A stretch of 64,000 nt of DNA from G965267335 sp965267335 (lineage in GTDB: Bacteria; Bacteroidota; Bacteroidia; Cytophagales; JAAEPT01): the NCBI GenBank assembly GCA_965267335.1, contig OZ253953.1:868001-932000 (forward strand), written 5' to 3'. This document shows, in pieces, positions 48,821 to 57,461 of the stretch; position 1 is the stretch's first letter; every line of letters begins with the position of its first letter. Below the pieces are notes generated by a model. The model saw nothing but the letters and a program-made list of their open reading frames with translations. It was not told the DNA's origin and made no database searches. The position numbers and the translations under genes are program-made.

Positions 48821-49522
48821 ATGAACCTGATAGTCGACATAGGGAACACAAGGATCAAAACCTGCACTTTTGAGAAAAATGTACCGGGCGCAGTACAAAT
48901 TCTGGAGTCAGAAGATCAGCTTAATGAGTCAATCAAGAAACATAAAGCCTGTATTATTTCCTCAGTCAGAAAATTGAAATCCAGTTATCCGGCTAATACC
49001 ATTGTTCTGAGTCATAAGACTTCCTTACCCATTGTTAATGCGTACGGAAGCCCACAAACACTGGGTATGGACAGGTTGGCAGGTGTGGTCGGTTGCAATT
49101 ATCTTTATCCGGATGCCAACTGCCTTTTAATCGATTGTGGGACCTGTATTACCTTCGACTTTATTGACAGTGCTGCAACCTATCAGGGTGGGAGTATCTC
49201 CCCCGGACTGGAAATGAAATTCAAAGCGCTTAACAATTTTACTGATGCACTTCCGTTAGTTGAACATAAAAATGAAGTTGACTTGATTGGTAAGACAACA
49301 GAAGAAAGTATTCAGAGCGGAGTAATCAATGGTACGGTAGCCGAAATTGATCAAATGATACTGTCCTATCAAAACAAATTTGACAATCTTGTAGTGGTCC
49401 TTACAGGAGGTGACGCTCAATTCTTTGAATCTAAATTAAAAGCCACCATCTTTGCACAGCCTAAAATTGTACTGATCGGCTTAAATAGAATATTGGAATA
49501 TAATGTTGAAGAGGAGGCTTAA
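48821..49522 (+). CDS. coaX: Type III pantothenate kinase
   Basis: This 233-residue cytoplasmic kinase performs the first step of coenzyme A synthesis, pantothenate phosphorylation. The opening NLIVDIGNTRIKTCTFEKN, GSPQTLGMDRLAGVVGCNYL (about residues 73-92) and CLLIDCGTCITFDFID (about 101-116) are the diagnostic CoaX motifs, with Asp in DIGNT and DCGT. Late blocks YQGGSISPGLEMKFKAL and VVLTGGDAQFFES are intact. The 3' end overlaps the following barrel gene by 20 bp, and it starts the coaX-barrel-TPR-lptC operon typical of Bacteroidota. Confidence 0.96.
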   Translation: MNLIVDIGNTRIKTCTFEKNVPGAVQILESEDQLNESIKKHKACIISSVRKLKSSYPANTIVLSHKTSLPIVNAYGSPQTLGMDRLAGVVGCNYLYPDANCLLIDCGTCITFDFIDSAATYQGGSISPGLEMKFKALNNFTDALPLVEHKNEVDLIGKTTEESIQSGVINGTVAEIDQMILSYQNKFDNLVVVLTGGDAQFFESKLKATIFAQPKIVLIGLNRILEYNVEEEA

Positions 49523-51500
49523 GTATTATTTCGCGGTTTTCGCAATTGTTGTAACAGGAGAGGTGGCAGCGCAAATCAATACCAGTTCTCCATACTCCAG
49601 GTTTGGTATTGGTGATATCAACTCTTTCGGTGTAGGTAGAAACCAGATGATGGGTGGTCTAGGTGTAAGTACTTCCAATGCCCTCTTTATCAACAATGTC
49701 AACCCGGCTTTAGCTGCACGGAGCAATAATGTGATCTTCAATATTGGATTTACCAGTGACAGTAAATTCCTCAAAACTTCCACCCAATCCCAGAATTCAA
49801 GTAATGTCAATTTGTCAACGCTCAATATGTCCTTCCCATTGAGTAAAAAATGGACTTCCGGTATTGGCCTCTATCCCTACAGCCGAGTTGATTACGATAT
49901 TTCTTCCACACAAATTTTGAATGATACAACTAACGTTAACTACCTATATACAGGTACTGGAGGCTTAAACAAGTTCTATTGGACCAATGGTTTTTCAGTA
50001 TCTAGAGGAATTTATTTAGGACTTGAGTCTTCTTATGTTTTTGGAAATATCAGGAAGGAATCAGAATCGCAGCTTGAGTTCAATGAAGTATTGGATTTTA
50101 CGAAATCGGTATTTGCCAATCAGACCAACTTTTCAGACTTCAGTATCAAACCAGGTTTTGCTATTCGCAAGGAAATAAGAGTAAGTAGAGATACAGTACA
50201 CGGAACGGTTAGATGTAACAACAGTCAATATATGAAGTTCAGCCAGCGTCTTGAACTTTGTATTGACACCGTATCTAACGAGCGACTTAACCTTACCGAA
50301 CCAAAACCAGCTGAGCTTTCTTTGGATACCTTGCCGTTAAAGGAGCAGAACAGAATTATGAAAGAAGACAGGAAAAGAATGATCGAGGAAAGAGAAAAAA
50401 ACAGGGTTGTCAAGGAAGGGCATTGTAAAGCCGCTTTAGCAGAATTGGATGAAAAAAATAGCAAGAAGAACTCCTTTTATGTGGGAAATAAAGTTTTTGT
50501 ACAAAAGGACACTTCTTATATCGGTAATAAATTATTTAGTGGAAAAAGCATAAAACGAGCCGCTGAAAAGGCGTATGATGGTAAGTATATCGTTCTGATT
50601 GCTTCCGATGATGAGGTTTCTGTTTCAGGTAAAATCAAAGATGCGGATGAAGTAAAGCGTCTGACGACTTTTTTCTCCAATACGAAACCAAAAGGAACTT
50701 CAGTTGTCATTAAAGCAAGTGCACAAGGGGTAGAACCCACAAAACTCAAAGAAGATCTGGATTCAGTGGTGAAAAAGCTCAAAGACAAGCAAGGCGCGGA
50801 TAAGGTAAGTTCGGTGCATTTGAAGAATCATGTAAAACAAGGTTCAGGTATATTTTTCAATTTTGGTTCCACCTATGAATTCAAGACAGACATCAGAGCA
50901 AGTAATTTGCAAGTTCTTGAAAGAAGGCTTACGGATGATCAGGTAGTAAGTACCGATACTCTCAACCTTACTGAAATGGGGAATGGCAACGTAGTATTAC
51001 CTTCAATAATCAAATTTGGAATAGGACTCGAAAGACCAGTCCCCGCAGGAAAAGATCAATGCGGAAAAATAAGAAAATCGGTATGGGCGATAGGGCTTGA
51101 TTTTAGTTACTCCAATTGGAGTCAATATCAGTCTTTTGTTGCGACCGATCAATTAAGCGACAGCTACCGCATAGTACTTGGAGGAGAAATCATTCCAAAC
51201 ATCTTAAGTCGTACCGGAAGCCTGTTGCCACATATGATTTTCAGAGGTGGCCTTCATTATGAAAAAACACCTTATGTGGTAAACACAACTAACATTAATG
51301 ATTTTGGTATAAATTTTGGAGTATCATTACCGCTGTTTAAAACAGGTAGTGCTGCAGACCCTAGGTACCTTGATTTAGGTTTTTCATTTGGTCAAAGAGG
51401 AACAATTAACAATAACCTGATCAGAGAGAATTACCTGAAAGCAACTGTCAACTACACTATAAACAGCAAATGGTTTCAAACCTATAAACGTGGTTTATAA
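49503..51500 (+). CDS. Outer-membrane beta-barrel protein with a large central insertion
   Basis: This 665-residue protein has a signal peptide (YFAVFAIVVTGEVAAQ). It then has the N-terminal barrel opening INTSSPYSRFGIGDINSFGV, which recurs in Bacteroidota FadL/PorV-like barrels, a barrel segment to about residue 230 and again from about residue 440 to the end (NILSRTGSLLPHMIFRGGL, then YLDLGFSFGQRG). Between them is a soluble Lys/Glu-rich insertion of about 200 residues that is strongly charged and contains a folded-looking part (GKYIVLIASDDEVSVSG, about 355-375). The function is unknown. It starts inside coaX and is 6 bp before the TPR gene, so all are cotranscribed. Confidence 0.75.
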   Translation: MLKRRLKYYFAVFAIVVTGEVAAQINTSSPYSRFGIGDINSFGVGRNQMMGGLGVSTSNALFINNVNPALAARSNNVIFNIGFTSDSKFLKTSTQSQNSSNVNLSTLNMSFPLSKKWTSGIGLYPYSRVDYDISSTQILNDTTNVNYLYTGTGGLNKFYWTNGFSVSRGIYLGLESSYVFGNIRKESESQLEFNEVLDFTKSVFANQTNFSDFSIKPGFAIRKEIRVSRDTVHGTVRCNNSQYMKFSQRLELCIDTVSNERLNLTEPKPAELSLDTLPLKEQNRIMKEDRKRMIEEREKNRVVKEGHCKAALAELDEKNSKKNSFYVGNKVFVQKDTSYIGNKLFSGKSIKRAAEKAYDGKYIVLIASDDEVSVSGKIKDADEVKRLTTFFSNTKPKGTSVVIKASAQGVEPTKLKEDLDSVVKKLKDKQGADKVSSVHLKNHVKQGSGIFFNFGSTYEFKTDIRASNLQVLERRLTDDQVVSTDTLNLTEMGNGNVVLPSIIKFGIGLERPVPAGKDQCGKIRKSVWAIGLDFSYSNWSQYQSFVATDQLSDSYRIVLGGEIIPNILSRTGSLLPHMIFRGGLHYEKTPYVVNTTNINDFGINFGVSLPLFKTGSAADPRYLDLGFSFGQRGTINNNLIRENYLKATVNYTINSKWFQTYKRGL

Positions 51501-51505
51501 TTTTT

Positions 51506-52819
51506 ATGAAGTTGAAACAGATAATAATCGTATTATTTATAATAATTGCACCGCTCACAGTTTTTTCACAGGATGATGACTATGATTGGGGAGATGATAT
51601 AGTTACCGCCAAGGGTAAGTATCTGGTCCTGAAGACAGAAATGAATGCCGGAAATTATGAATTGGCAAGTGGTCCGGTGCTATGGTTGCTTAAGAATGCC
51701 CCAAAACTTAATGTCAACCTGTATATCAGGGCTGAAAAAATCTATGAGAGCAGAGCCGAAGAAGAGGAGAACCTTACCAAGAAACAAGAGCTGCAGGATT
51801 CAGTACTTTGGGTTTATGATAAGCGCATTGAGTATTTCGGTGATGAAGCAAAGGTACTTAACTACAAGGGTAAAGTGGCCTGGAAGTACCTTCGAGATCG
51901 GCCCGGCAACGAACAAAAACTATTCGCTCTCTATCAAAGAATATATGATCTCAACAAGGATGAGATATTTCCAATCAATGCTACTGCCTATGTTTTTTTA
52001 GCCTGTGATGAGTATCGGGCTGAACGGTTGACTAAGCAGCAACACCAAAACATTTTCATCAACATAAGCGAATCCCTCCACAAGCAAAGAGAGGCTGCCG
52101 AGAATGAAAAAAGTATTGACAAGTACACCGACATTATCGAGAAAAAATTCATTTCATGTGCTGACCTGACTTGTGAAGATGTAGAGGAGATTTTCGGTAA
52201 AAAATTTAAGGAAGACCCAACCGTTGCAAGGGCAAAAAGACTGAAGAATATGCTTGCCAAGCTCAAATGTCTTGACAACCCACAGCTTATTGATGCAATG
52301 GTGGTCATAGAACAAAATGAGCCAAGTTCTGGTGGAAGTATGGGGTTAGGGAAAATATTCCGGGCCAAACACATCGAAAATCCTGAAATGGGGTATCTGG
52401 ATACCGCGCTGAGCTATTATCTTAAGGCGGAGCAACTGGCCCAAATACCTCAACAACAAGGAGAGATATATCTTGAGTTAGCCAAAACATACCAGGCCAA
52501 AGCAGAATATGTCAAAGCCAGGGAATATGCTTACAAAGCCATTCATGTCAACTATGATGTCAGTTCAGCTTATAAGTTGGTAGGTGATTTATATTTCAAT
52601 AGTTACAGTGTTTGCAAAACCGGTAATGTATTGGAGGATCGGGCCGTGTTTATTGCTGCATACAATATGTATGAAAGAGCAGGAGCCAAGGAGTCAATGC
52701 AAAATGCCAGGCAACAATTTCCGAGTGTGCAGGACATATTCAATATGAATAAAGAGGAAGGTGACGATATCAAAATTGATTGTTGGATCAACGAAACCGT
52801 CAAATTACAAAGCCGATAA
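51506..52819 (+). CDS. Exported TPR-repeat protein
   Basis: This 437-residue protein has a signal peptide (IIIVLFIIIAPLTVFSQ) followed by an acidic DDDYDWGDD motif and many helix pairs of the TPR type, most clearly EIYLELAKTYQAKAEYVKAR and AREYAYKAIHVNYDVSSAYK (about residues 310-350). Two Cys pairs (ISCADLTCEDVEE near residue 215 and LKCLDNPQ near 251) are conserved-looking. It probably is a periplasmic scaffold for envelope proteins. It stands 6 bp after the barrel gene and 47 bp before lptC in the same operon, the standard Bacteroidota order. Confidence 0.78.
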   Translation: MKLKQIIIVLFIIIAPLTVFSQDDDYDWGDDIVTAKGKYLVLKTEMNAGNYELASGPVLWLLKNAPKLNVNLYIRAEKIYESRAEEEENLTKKQELQDSVLWVYDKRIEYFGDEAKVLNYKGKVAWKYLRDRPGNEQKLFALYQRIYDLNKDEIFPINATAYVFLACDEYRAERLTKQQHQNIFINISESLHKQREAAENEKSIDKYTDIIEKKFISCADLTCEDVEEIFGKKFKEDPTVARAKRLKNMLAKLKCLDNPQLIDAMVVIEQNEPSSGGSMGLGKIFRAKHIENPEMGYLDTALSYYLKAEQLAQIPQQQGEIYLELAKTYQAKAEYVKAREYAYKAIHVNYDVSSAYKLVGDLYFNSYSVCKTGNVLEDRAVFIAAYNMYERAGAKESMQNARQQFPSVQDIFNMNKEEGDDIKIDCWINETVKLQSR

Positions 52820-52866
52820 TTTCTTCTATTAGCCTCAAAACAAGGAAAATACAGTAACTTTATCCC

Positions 52867-53412
52867 GTGAGACTTCTCTTGCTTACATTTATTGCCTTCA
52901 GTTTTTCCTGTTCACGTGACAAAGGGATGGAAGATAAAGAGTCTTATTCTGGTCCTATCTTTGTCGAATATAATATTGTATCTGAATTCAGGGATTCTAC
53001 CAAATTGAAGATCAGAGTAAAGGCCGGAGAACACCGTGTCCTGCAGAACCAAAATCAGGAGTTTAGCAATGGTTTTTATGCGGAGAGTTTCGATAGTCAG
53101 GGGAATATCGCCTCAACCCTGAAGTCAGATTCAGCGAAGGTATTTCCCAAAACCCAGCTTTGGTTGTTTCAGGGCAATGTGGTGCTGCAGAACGTAAATA
53201 CGAAAGAAAAGCTTCTTACGGAGGAACTTTATTGGGATACTAAGGCAGAGGTTATTTATAATGATAAATTTGTAGAGGTAATTACACCAAAGTTTCTTTT
53301 GAGGGGGGTGGGCATACGTCATGGAATGAATCCTAAGAAAGGAGAAAAAATTACCGAGAAACAGTTAAAACAAGTGCAAGGGAAAATATATCTGAAGGAT
53401 GAAACTAATTGA
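52867..53412 (+). CDS. lptC: LPS export ABC transporter periplasmic protein LptC
   Basis: This 181-residue lipoprotein starts with GTG at 52867 and has a lipobox near FSFSCSRDK (Cys about residue 14). The LptC beta-jellyroll is visible as a repeated strand pattern (FVEYNIVSEFRDSTKLKIR, GFYAESFDSQGNIASTLKSD and LWLFQGNVVLQNVNTKEKLL). LptC passes LPS from the LptB2FG transporter to LptA. The Bacteroidota form uses a lipid anchor instead of a membrane helix, as here. It overlaps the next small membrane-protein gene by 14 bp. A TAACTTTA box 4 nt before the start could be an internal promoter. Confidence 0.85.
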   Translation: MRLLLLTFIAFSFSCSRDKGMEDKESYSGPIFVEYNIVSEFRDSTKLKIRVKAGEHRVLQNQNQEFSNGFYAESFDSQGNIASTLKSDSAKVFPKTQLWLFQGNVVLQNVNTKEKLLTEELYWDTKAEVIYNDKFVEVITPKFLLRGVGIRHGMNPKKGEKITEKQLKQVQGKIYLKDETN

Positions 53413-53644
53413 TACGCTGATGATATCAGGGGCGGTGGGCTTCTTCCTCATTGGTATTCATCAATTGATGACGGTCGGGTTTGCCAATTCCTACTGGGCA
53501 TTTATGATCATGATCGTTTTATTCTTTGGCAGGCTGTACCGAAGAGGCAAAGAAGTTCAGCAAGAAGAAGCCGAGAAAAAACATCATCATGAAACCCAAC
53601 GTAAACAACGTTTAAAATCTAAAAGGAAGAAAAAGAGAAAATGA
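53399..53644 (+). CDS. Small basic-tailed membrane protein
   Basis: This 81-residue protein has two hydrophobic segments (about residues 7-26 and 31-46), and a very basic, Lys/Arg/His-rich C-terminus (EKKHHHETQRKQRLKSKRKK). It is expected in the inner membrane with the tail in the cytoplasm, where it could contact nucleic acid, ribosomes or lipid headgroups. I recognise no family beyond position: it lies in the conserved interval between lptC and the CNNM/CBS gene, overlapping both (14 bp before, 4 bp after). Translational coupling supports a real gene. Confidence 0.68.
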   Translation: MKLIDTLMISGAVGFFLIGIHQLMTVGFANSYWAFMIMIVLFFGRLYRRGKEVQQEEAEKKHHHETQRKQRLKSKRKKKRK

Positions 53645-54915
53645 GTCCGGAAGCGGCAATCATATTAGGAATTAGTATCTCCCTCGTTCTTTCAGCTCTG
53701 TTTTCAGGGACAGAAATAGCCTTTATTTCTTCTGATAAACTGCACATTGAAGTACAAAAGAAAAAAGGTAAGCTCATTGGTCGAATTCTTTCGGTATTCA
53801 CCAAGAAACCGACTTTATTCATTAGTGCCCTTTTGATTGGTAACACTGCAACTTTGGTCCTTTATAGCCAGTTGATGACCATATTCCTACAGCCACTTCA
53901 GGAAAGTATTCCAAACTTGGCACTGCTGATGACGGTACAGACGGTTATTTCAACATTGATTGTACTTTTCATCGCGGAGTACCTGCCTAAAAGTTTGTTC
54001 CTAATTAACCCTAACAGGATGCTGTCTATCTTTGCCGTTCCTGTTTCTGTTATCTATTACATATTGTTTCCCTTTGTCTGGGTCATTGTTACTTTTTCAA
54101 AATTCTTCATTACAAGAGTATTCAAGTGGGACTATTCTGATGAGCAGCCTGCCTTTCAAATTACCGATCTCAATAATTACATCGAGCGAATCATTAATAA
54201 GAGTAAGGCTGCTAAAAAGAAAGTAGAAATAGACACAAAAATATTTACCAATGCGCTCGAGTTTAAGTCGGTTCGTGTAAGGGAGTGTATGATACCACGA
54301 ATCGAAATTATTGCCGTTGATGTAGAAGAAGATATCAGTGAGTTAAAAAAGCAGTTTATCAAAAGTGGGCACTCTAAGGTATTGATATACAATAAGTCAA
54401 TTGATAATATTATTGGTTATTGTCACTCATTAACACTTTTTAAGAAGCCTGAAAAAATAGATGATATCATTACTCCTATCATGATAGTCCCGGAAACCAA
54501 ATTGGCCAACGAACTTATGATTGATTTTATTGATGAGCATAAAAGTGTGGCTCTTGTAGTAGATGAATTTGGCGGCACCTCAGGGATAGTAACCATAGAA
54601 GATGTAATCGAAGAAATTTTCGGTGAGATCAGGGATGAACACGATGAAGAGGATCATATAGAGCAAAAGCTCAATGACACCACATTTATCTTCAGCGCTC
54701 GCCATGAGATTGATTACCTCAACGAAAAGTATAAAATAAATATTCCAGGTGGTGATTATGATACATTGGGAGGGTATATTCTCAGCATTAATGAAGATAT
54801 ACCCAAGGTAAATGAAGTCATCAGAAAAGGAGAATTCAGCTTTACAGTTAAGTCCATGATAGGCACAAGAATAGACCGTGTACGTCTGGAAATTTTTGAC
54901 CCCGAGGACAACTAA
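53641..54915 (+). CDS. CNNM/CBS-domain membrane protein (hemolysin-C/CorB-like)
   Basis: This 424-residue protein has an N-terminal DUF21/CNNM membrane domain of about four helices (residues 1-170, with LSALFSGTEIAFISSDK). It then has a pair of CBS domains (about 205-325; VRECMIPRIEI, VALVVDEFGGTSGIVTIEDV), and a C-terminal CorC_HlyC domain (about 335-420; GDYDTLGGYIL). The family is linked to Mg2+/Co2+ transport and, as GldE, to gliding motility in flavobacteria. Because gldD is not adjacent, GldE identity cannot be asserted. It overlaps the upstream small gene by 4 bp (ATGA) and is followed by ppiD after 83 bp. Confidence 0.9.
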   Translation: MSPEAAIILGISISLVLSALFSGTEIAFISSDKLHIEVQKKKGKLIGRILSVFTKKPTLFISALLIGNTATLVLYSQLMTIFLQPLQESIPNLALLMTVQTVISTLIVLFIAEYLPKSLFLINPNRMLSIFAVPVSVIYYILFPFVWVIVTFSKFFITRVFKWDYSDEQPAFQITDLNNYIERIINKSKAAKKKVEIDTKIFTNALEFKSVRVRECMIPRIEIIAVDVEEDISELKKQFIKSGHSKVLIYNKSIDNIIGYCHSLTLFKKPEKIDDIITPIMIVPETKLANELMIDFIDEHKSVALVVDEFGGTSGIVTIEDVIEEIFGEIRDEHDEEDHIEQKLNDTTFIFSARHEIDYLNEKYKINIPGGDYDTLGGYILSINEDIPKVNEVIRKGEFSFTVKSMIGTRIDRVRLEIFDPEDN

Positions 54916-54998
54916 TTTTCCCTTTCCCTCAAAATTTTGATTTTAACTCTGAATGTCCTTATTTTGGCGTCTATTTTAAATTAGATATAGATTAAGAA

Positions 54999-57371
54999 AT
55001 GGCAGTAATAGGCAGTATTAGAAAACGAGGAGGCCTACTCGTTGTGATGGTGGCAGGGGCGCTTGCTCTTTTCGTACTTCAGGGACTTTTTTCAGGCAAC
55101 AACCAAATGACCGAGGAGGAACGAAATACCGTAGCCAAAGTAGAAGGTGAAACGGTGTCGCTAAACGAATATGAAGCTGAGTTCTACGAAATCGTTCGTA
55201 GGTATGAGCTTGAGAGAGAAGAGGCCCTTCCATCTGAGATGAAGCTCCAATACCAAAACTATGCTATGGATCAATTGCTCGATAGCAAAGCCATGGATTT
55301 AGAACTCGAAAAACTGGGCATCACAGTGACCAGTGAAGGAAGACGATCAGAAACCAGAGATATGTATGATCCGGATGGGGTTACAGTTCCTGACTTTGTG
55401 CAGCAGTATTTCAGAGGCCAGGATGGAACTTTCGATCGTGAGCTTTACGCCAAACAAAAAGCCGCAATTGAAGCACCTATTTCAGAAAAAGAGAGCTACA
55501 GCCAAAGATTGGTAAAACAACAATACCAGATGTACAAGGAGAGCGAGATCAAGTACCGGGCTCGTAGAAAATACATGGATTTCATGGTCAAAAGTACTTA
55601 TGTGCCAACATTTATGGCCAAAAGGAGGTTTATGGAAAAGAATACCAAAGCAACATTCAACCTTCTGTACGTACCGTTTACAGTAATTGCTGATTCTACC
55701 ATTAAGGACGAAGAACTAAACCTTCAGGAGTACTTACAAAAGAATAAAGCACAGTACATTTCTGAGACGGATGCGGTAACCATTGATATGTATGCTTTTA
55801 GAATTATTCCTTCTGCTGAGGATACTGCCAATCTGGCTGCAGCTGTTGATACTATCTTCGACAATTGGAAGTCTGCTACAAATGACACGGCTTATCTTCA
55901 GGAATTTGCAGATGCGAGAAGAGCTGTTCCTACCTACAAAAAGTATATGCAGCTACCGGCTGTAGTAAGAGCTGATTCGACATACTCTCCGCAACTGGGT
56001 GAAGTTGAGTATGGGCGAGTTGCAAATTTCTATGAACCTGAATTCTTTCCGAGAGAAAGTGCATACCATATGTACAAGGTGTCAGAAATCAAAAGAGACA
56101 CTGTTTGGGAAATGGAAGTGAGTCAAATAGCATTCCCCAACGATCCTGGTTTTCAAAGCGAGGTTGATGGTGTAATTGATACGCTGGAAAAAGGAGCCGA
56201 TTTTGGCGCAATAGCAACGAACAAACTTAGGCTTTATAGAAACGAATTAGGATTCTTCAAGAAAGACTATTCTCAATATGTAAGTGACTCAGGCAAGATT
56301 ATCAATCTTACCGATGAGGCCGAGATGTTTAATGAAGATACTGAATATCGTGATAAGCTGTTTGCAATAGAAGATACGGGTTGGATCAAAGAACCAATTA
56401 CATCAGGTAACCTGAAGTACATTGTGTATGTTCATAAAACGAAGACTTTCAAAAGTGAGCAAAACTTGTTTCTACTTTCTGATCTAGATAAAACCCTTGA
56501 AGCAAGCAGTGAAACAAGAAATGACCTTTATTCAGCGGCAATTGATTTCCAGGGAAGGGCAGAAACAAAAGAAGGCTTCTACAAAACGTTGAAGGAAGAT
56601 TCTCTGTTGGATCAGAAAATCAATATAAGAATGGACTTTGGTCCAATCGGATACACGCGTGATCCACAAACGATGCAGCAATTACCGACCTACGGCACGG
56701 AAATTCAGGGGGTAGAGGATCCCAATAGAAAGATATTCAGATGGGGATGGAGAAATGAGGTTGATGCGGCTCCTGAGTTTTTCCAGTTACCGAATGCTTA
56801 CGTAGTTGCAGTAATTTCTTCGAAAGACAAGAAGGGAGAGCTTAGAGCAAATGCTATTGAAAATATGCAGCTGAGGTATAAGGCACTACAGGATAAAAAG
56901 GCTGAGATCATTATTGACCAATTGAGTCAGATCAACGATGGTGATATTGTAGATATAGCTCAGAAGTACAATGAGAAATTTTCTTTAACTACAAAAGATC
57001 AGATGGCTGTGAAAGTATGGAACAAAGACCATCTGCTTTCTAATAACATGATTGATGGTGAAGGTAAAATTTCCGGTAGACTTTCGGAGCCAGGCGTAGT
57101 TGGTAAAATTTTCGGTTTGGACCCTAACGGTATGGCCAGAAGCGAGCCTTTCAAAGGTCAGAGAGGCGTATTTATCGTTGAGGTACTGGAAAAAGAAGTT
57201 GGTGAAGAAGATGCTGATGCAGATTACTCCGCAGAACAAGAACAAATCCTTAACGAAATTCTAGGAAGCAATCCACAGAGTGGACAAACCGGAACTAAAG
57301 TGATGAGCGCTGCCGGACAAGCAGTGAAGTACAAAACTGAAATCGAGGACTTCCGATACAACCAGTTCTAG
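54999..57371 (+). CDS. PpiD/SurA-like peptidyl-prolyl isomerase chaperone
   Basis: This 790-residue protein has one N-terminal membrane helix (GGLLVVMVAGALALFVLQGLF, about residues 10-30), a SurA-N-type chaperone region (about 35-260; VAKVEGETVSLNEYEAEF), and a parvulin-type rotamase domain (about 340-450; YHMYKVSEIKRDTVWEMEVS, FGAIATNKL). It would face the periplasm and help fold outer-membrane proteins, which fits its place downstream of the barrel/lptC operon. The second half (about 470-790) is typical of Bacteroidota PpiD homologues and also contains a degenerate SurA-like segment. A strong terminator follows 20 bp after the stop. Confidence 0.9.
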   Translation: MAVIGSIRKRGGLLVVMVAGALALFVLQGLFSGNNQMTEEERNTVAKVEGETVSLNEYEAEFYEIVRRYELEREEALPSEMKLQYQNYAMDQLLDSKAMDLELEKLGITVTSEGRRSETRDMYDPDGVTVPDFVQQYFRGQDGTFDRELYAKQKAAIEAPISEKESYSQRLVKQQYQMYKESEIKYRARRKYMDFMVKSTYVPTFMAKRRFMEKNTKATFNLLYVPFTVIADSTIKDEELNLQEYLQKNKAQYISETDAVTIDMYAFRIIPSAEDTANLAAAVDTIFDNWKSATNDTAYLQEFADARRAVPTYKKYMQLPAVVRADSTYSPQLGEVEYGRVANFYEPEFFPRESAYHMYKVSEIKRDTVWEMEVSQIAFPNDPGFQSEVDGVIDTLEKGADFGAIATNKLRLYRNELGFFKKDYSQYVSDSGKIINLTDEAEMFNEDTEYRDKLFAIEDTGWIKEPITSGNLKYIVYVHKTKTFKSEQNLFLLSDLDKTLEASSETRNDLYSAAIDFQGRAETKEGFYKTLKEDSLLDQKINIRMDFGPIGYTRDPQTMQQLPTYGTEIQGVEDPNRKIFRWGWRNEVDAAPEFFQLPNAYVVAVISSKDKKGELRANAIENMQLRYKALQDKKAEIIIDQLSQINDGDIVDIAQKYNEKFSLTTKDQMAVKVWNKDHLLSNNMIDGEGKISGRLSEPGVVGKIFGLDPNGMARSEPFKGQRGVFIVEVLEKEVGEEDADADYSAEQEQILNEILGSNPQSGQTGTKVMSAAGQAVKYKTEIEDFRYNQF

Positions 57372-57390
57372 AAAATACCTAACTCAATTC

Positions 57391-57427
57391 AAGAGACTGT
57401 TTCTATAATGAGACAGTCTCTTTTTTT
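57391..57427 (+). terminator. Intrinsic terminator after ppiD-like gene
   Basis: A perfect 10-bp stem AAGAGACTGT / ACAGTCTCTT (57391-57400 and 57413-57422) with a 12-nt loop is followed by a T-run that overlaps the stem end and ends at 57427. It ends the coaX-to-ppiD transcript. Confidence 0.9.
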
Positions 57428-57461
57428 ATTCTGTGTTTCTGAGTAATTTTTAATCAGAAGT

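Noticed and set aside
53641..54915. Naming the CNNM/CBS gene gldE
   Set aside because: The family fits, but the gldD neighbour typical of gldE is absent, and several CNNM paralogues are usual in these genomes.
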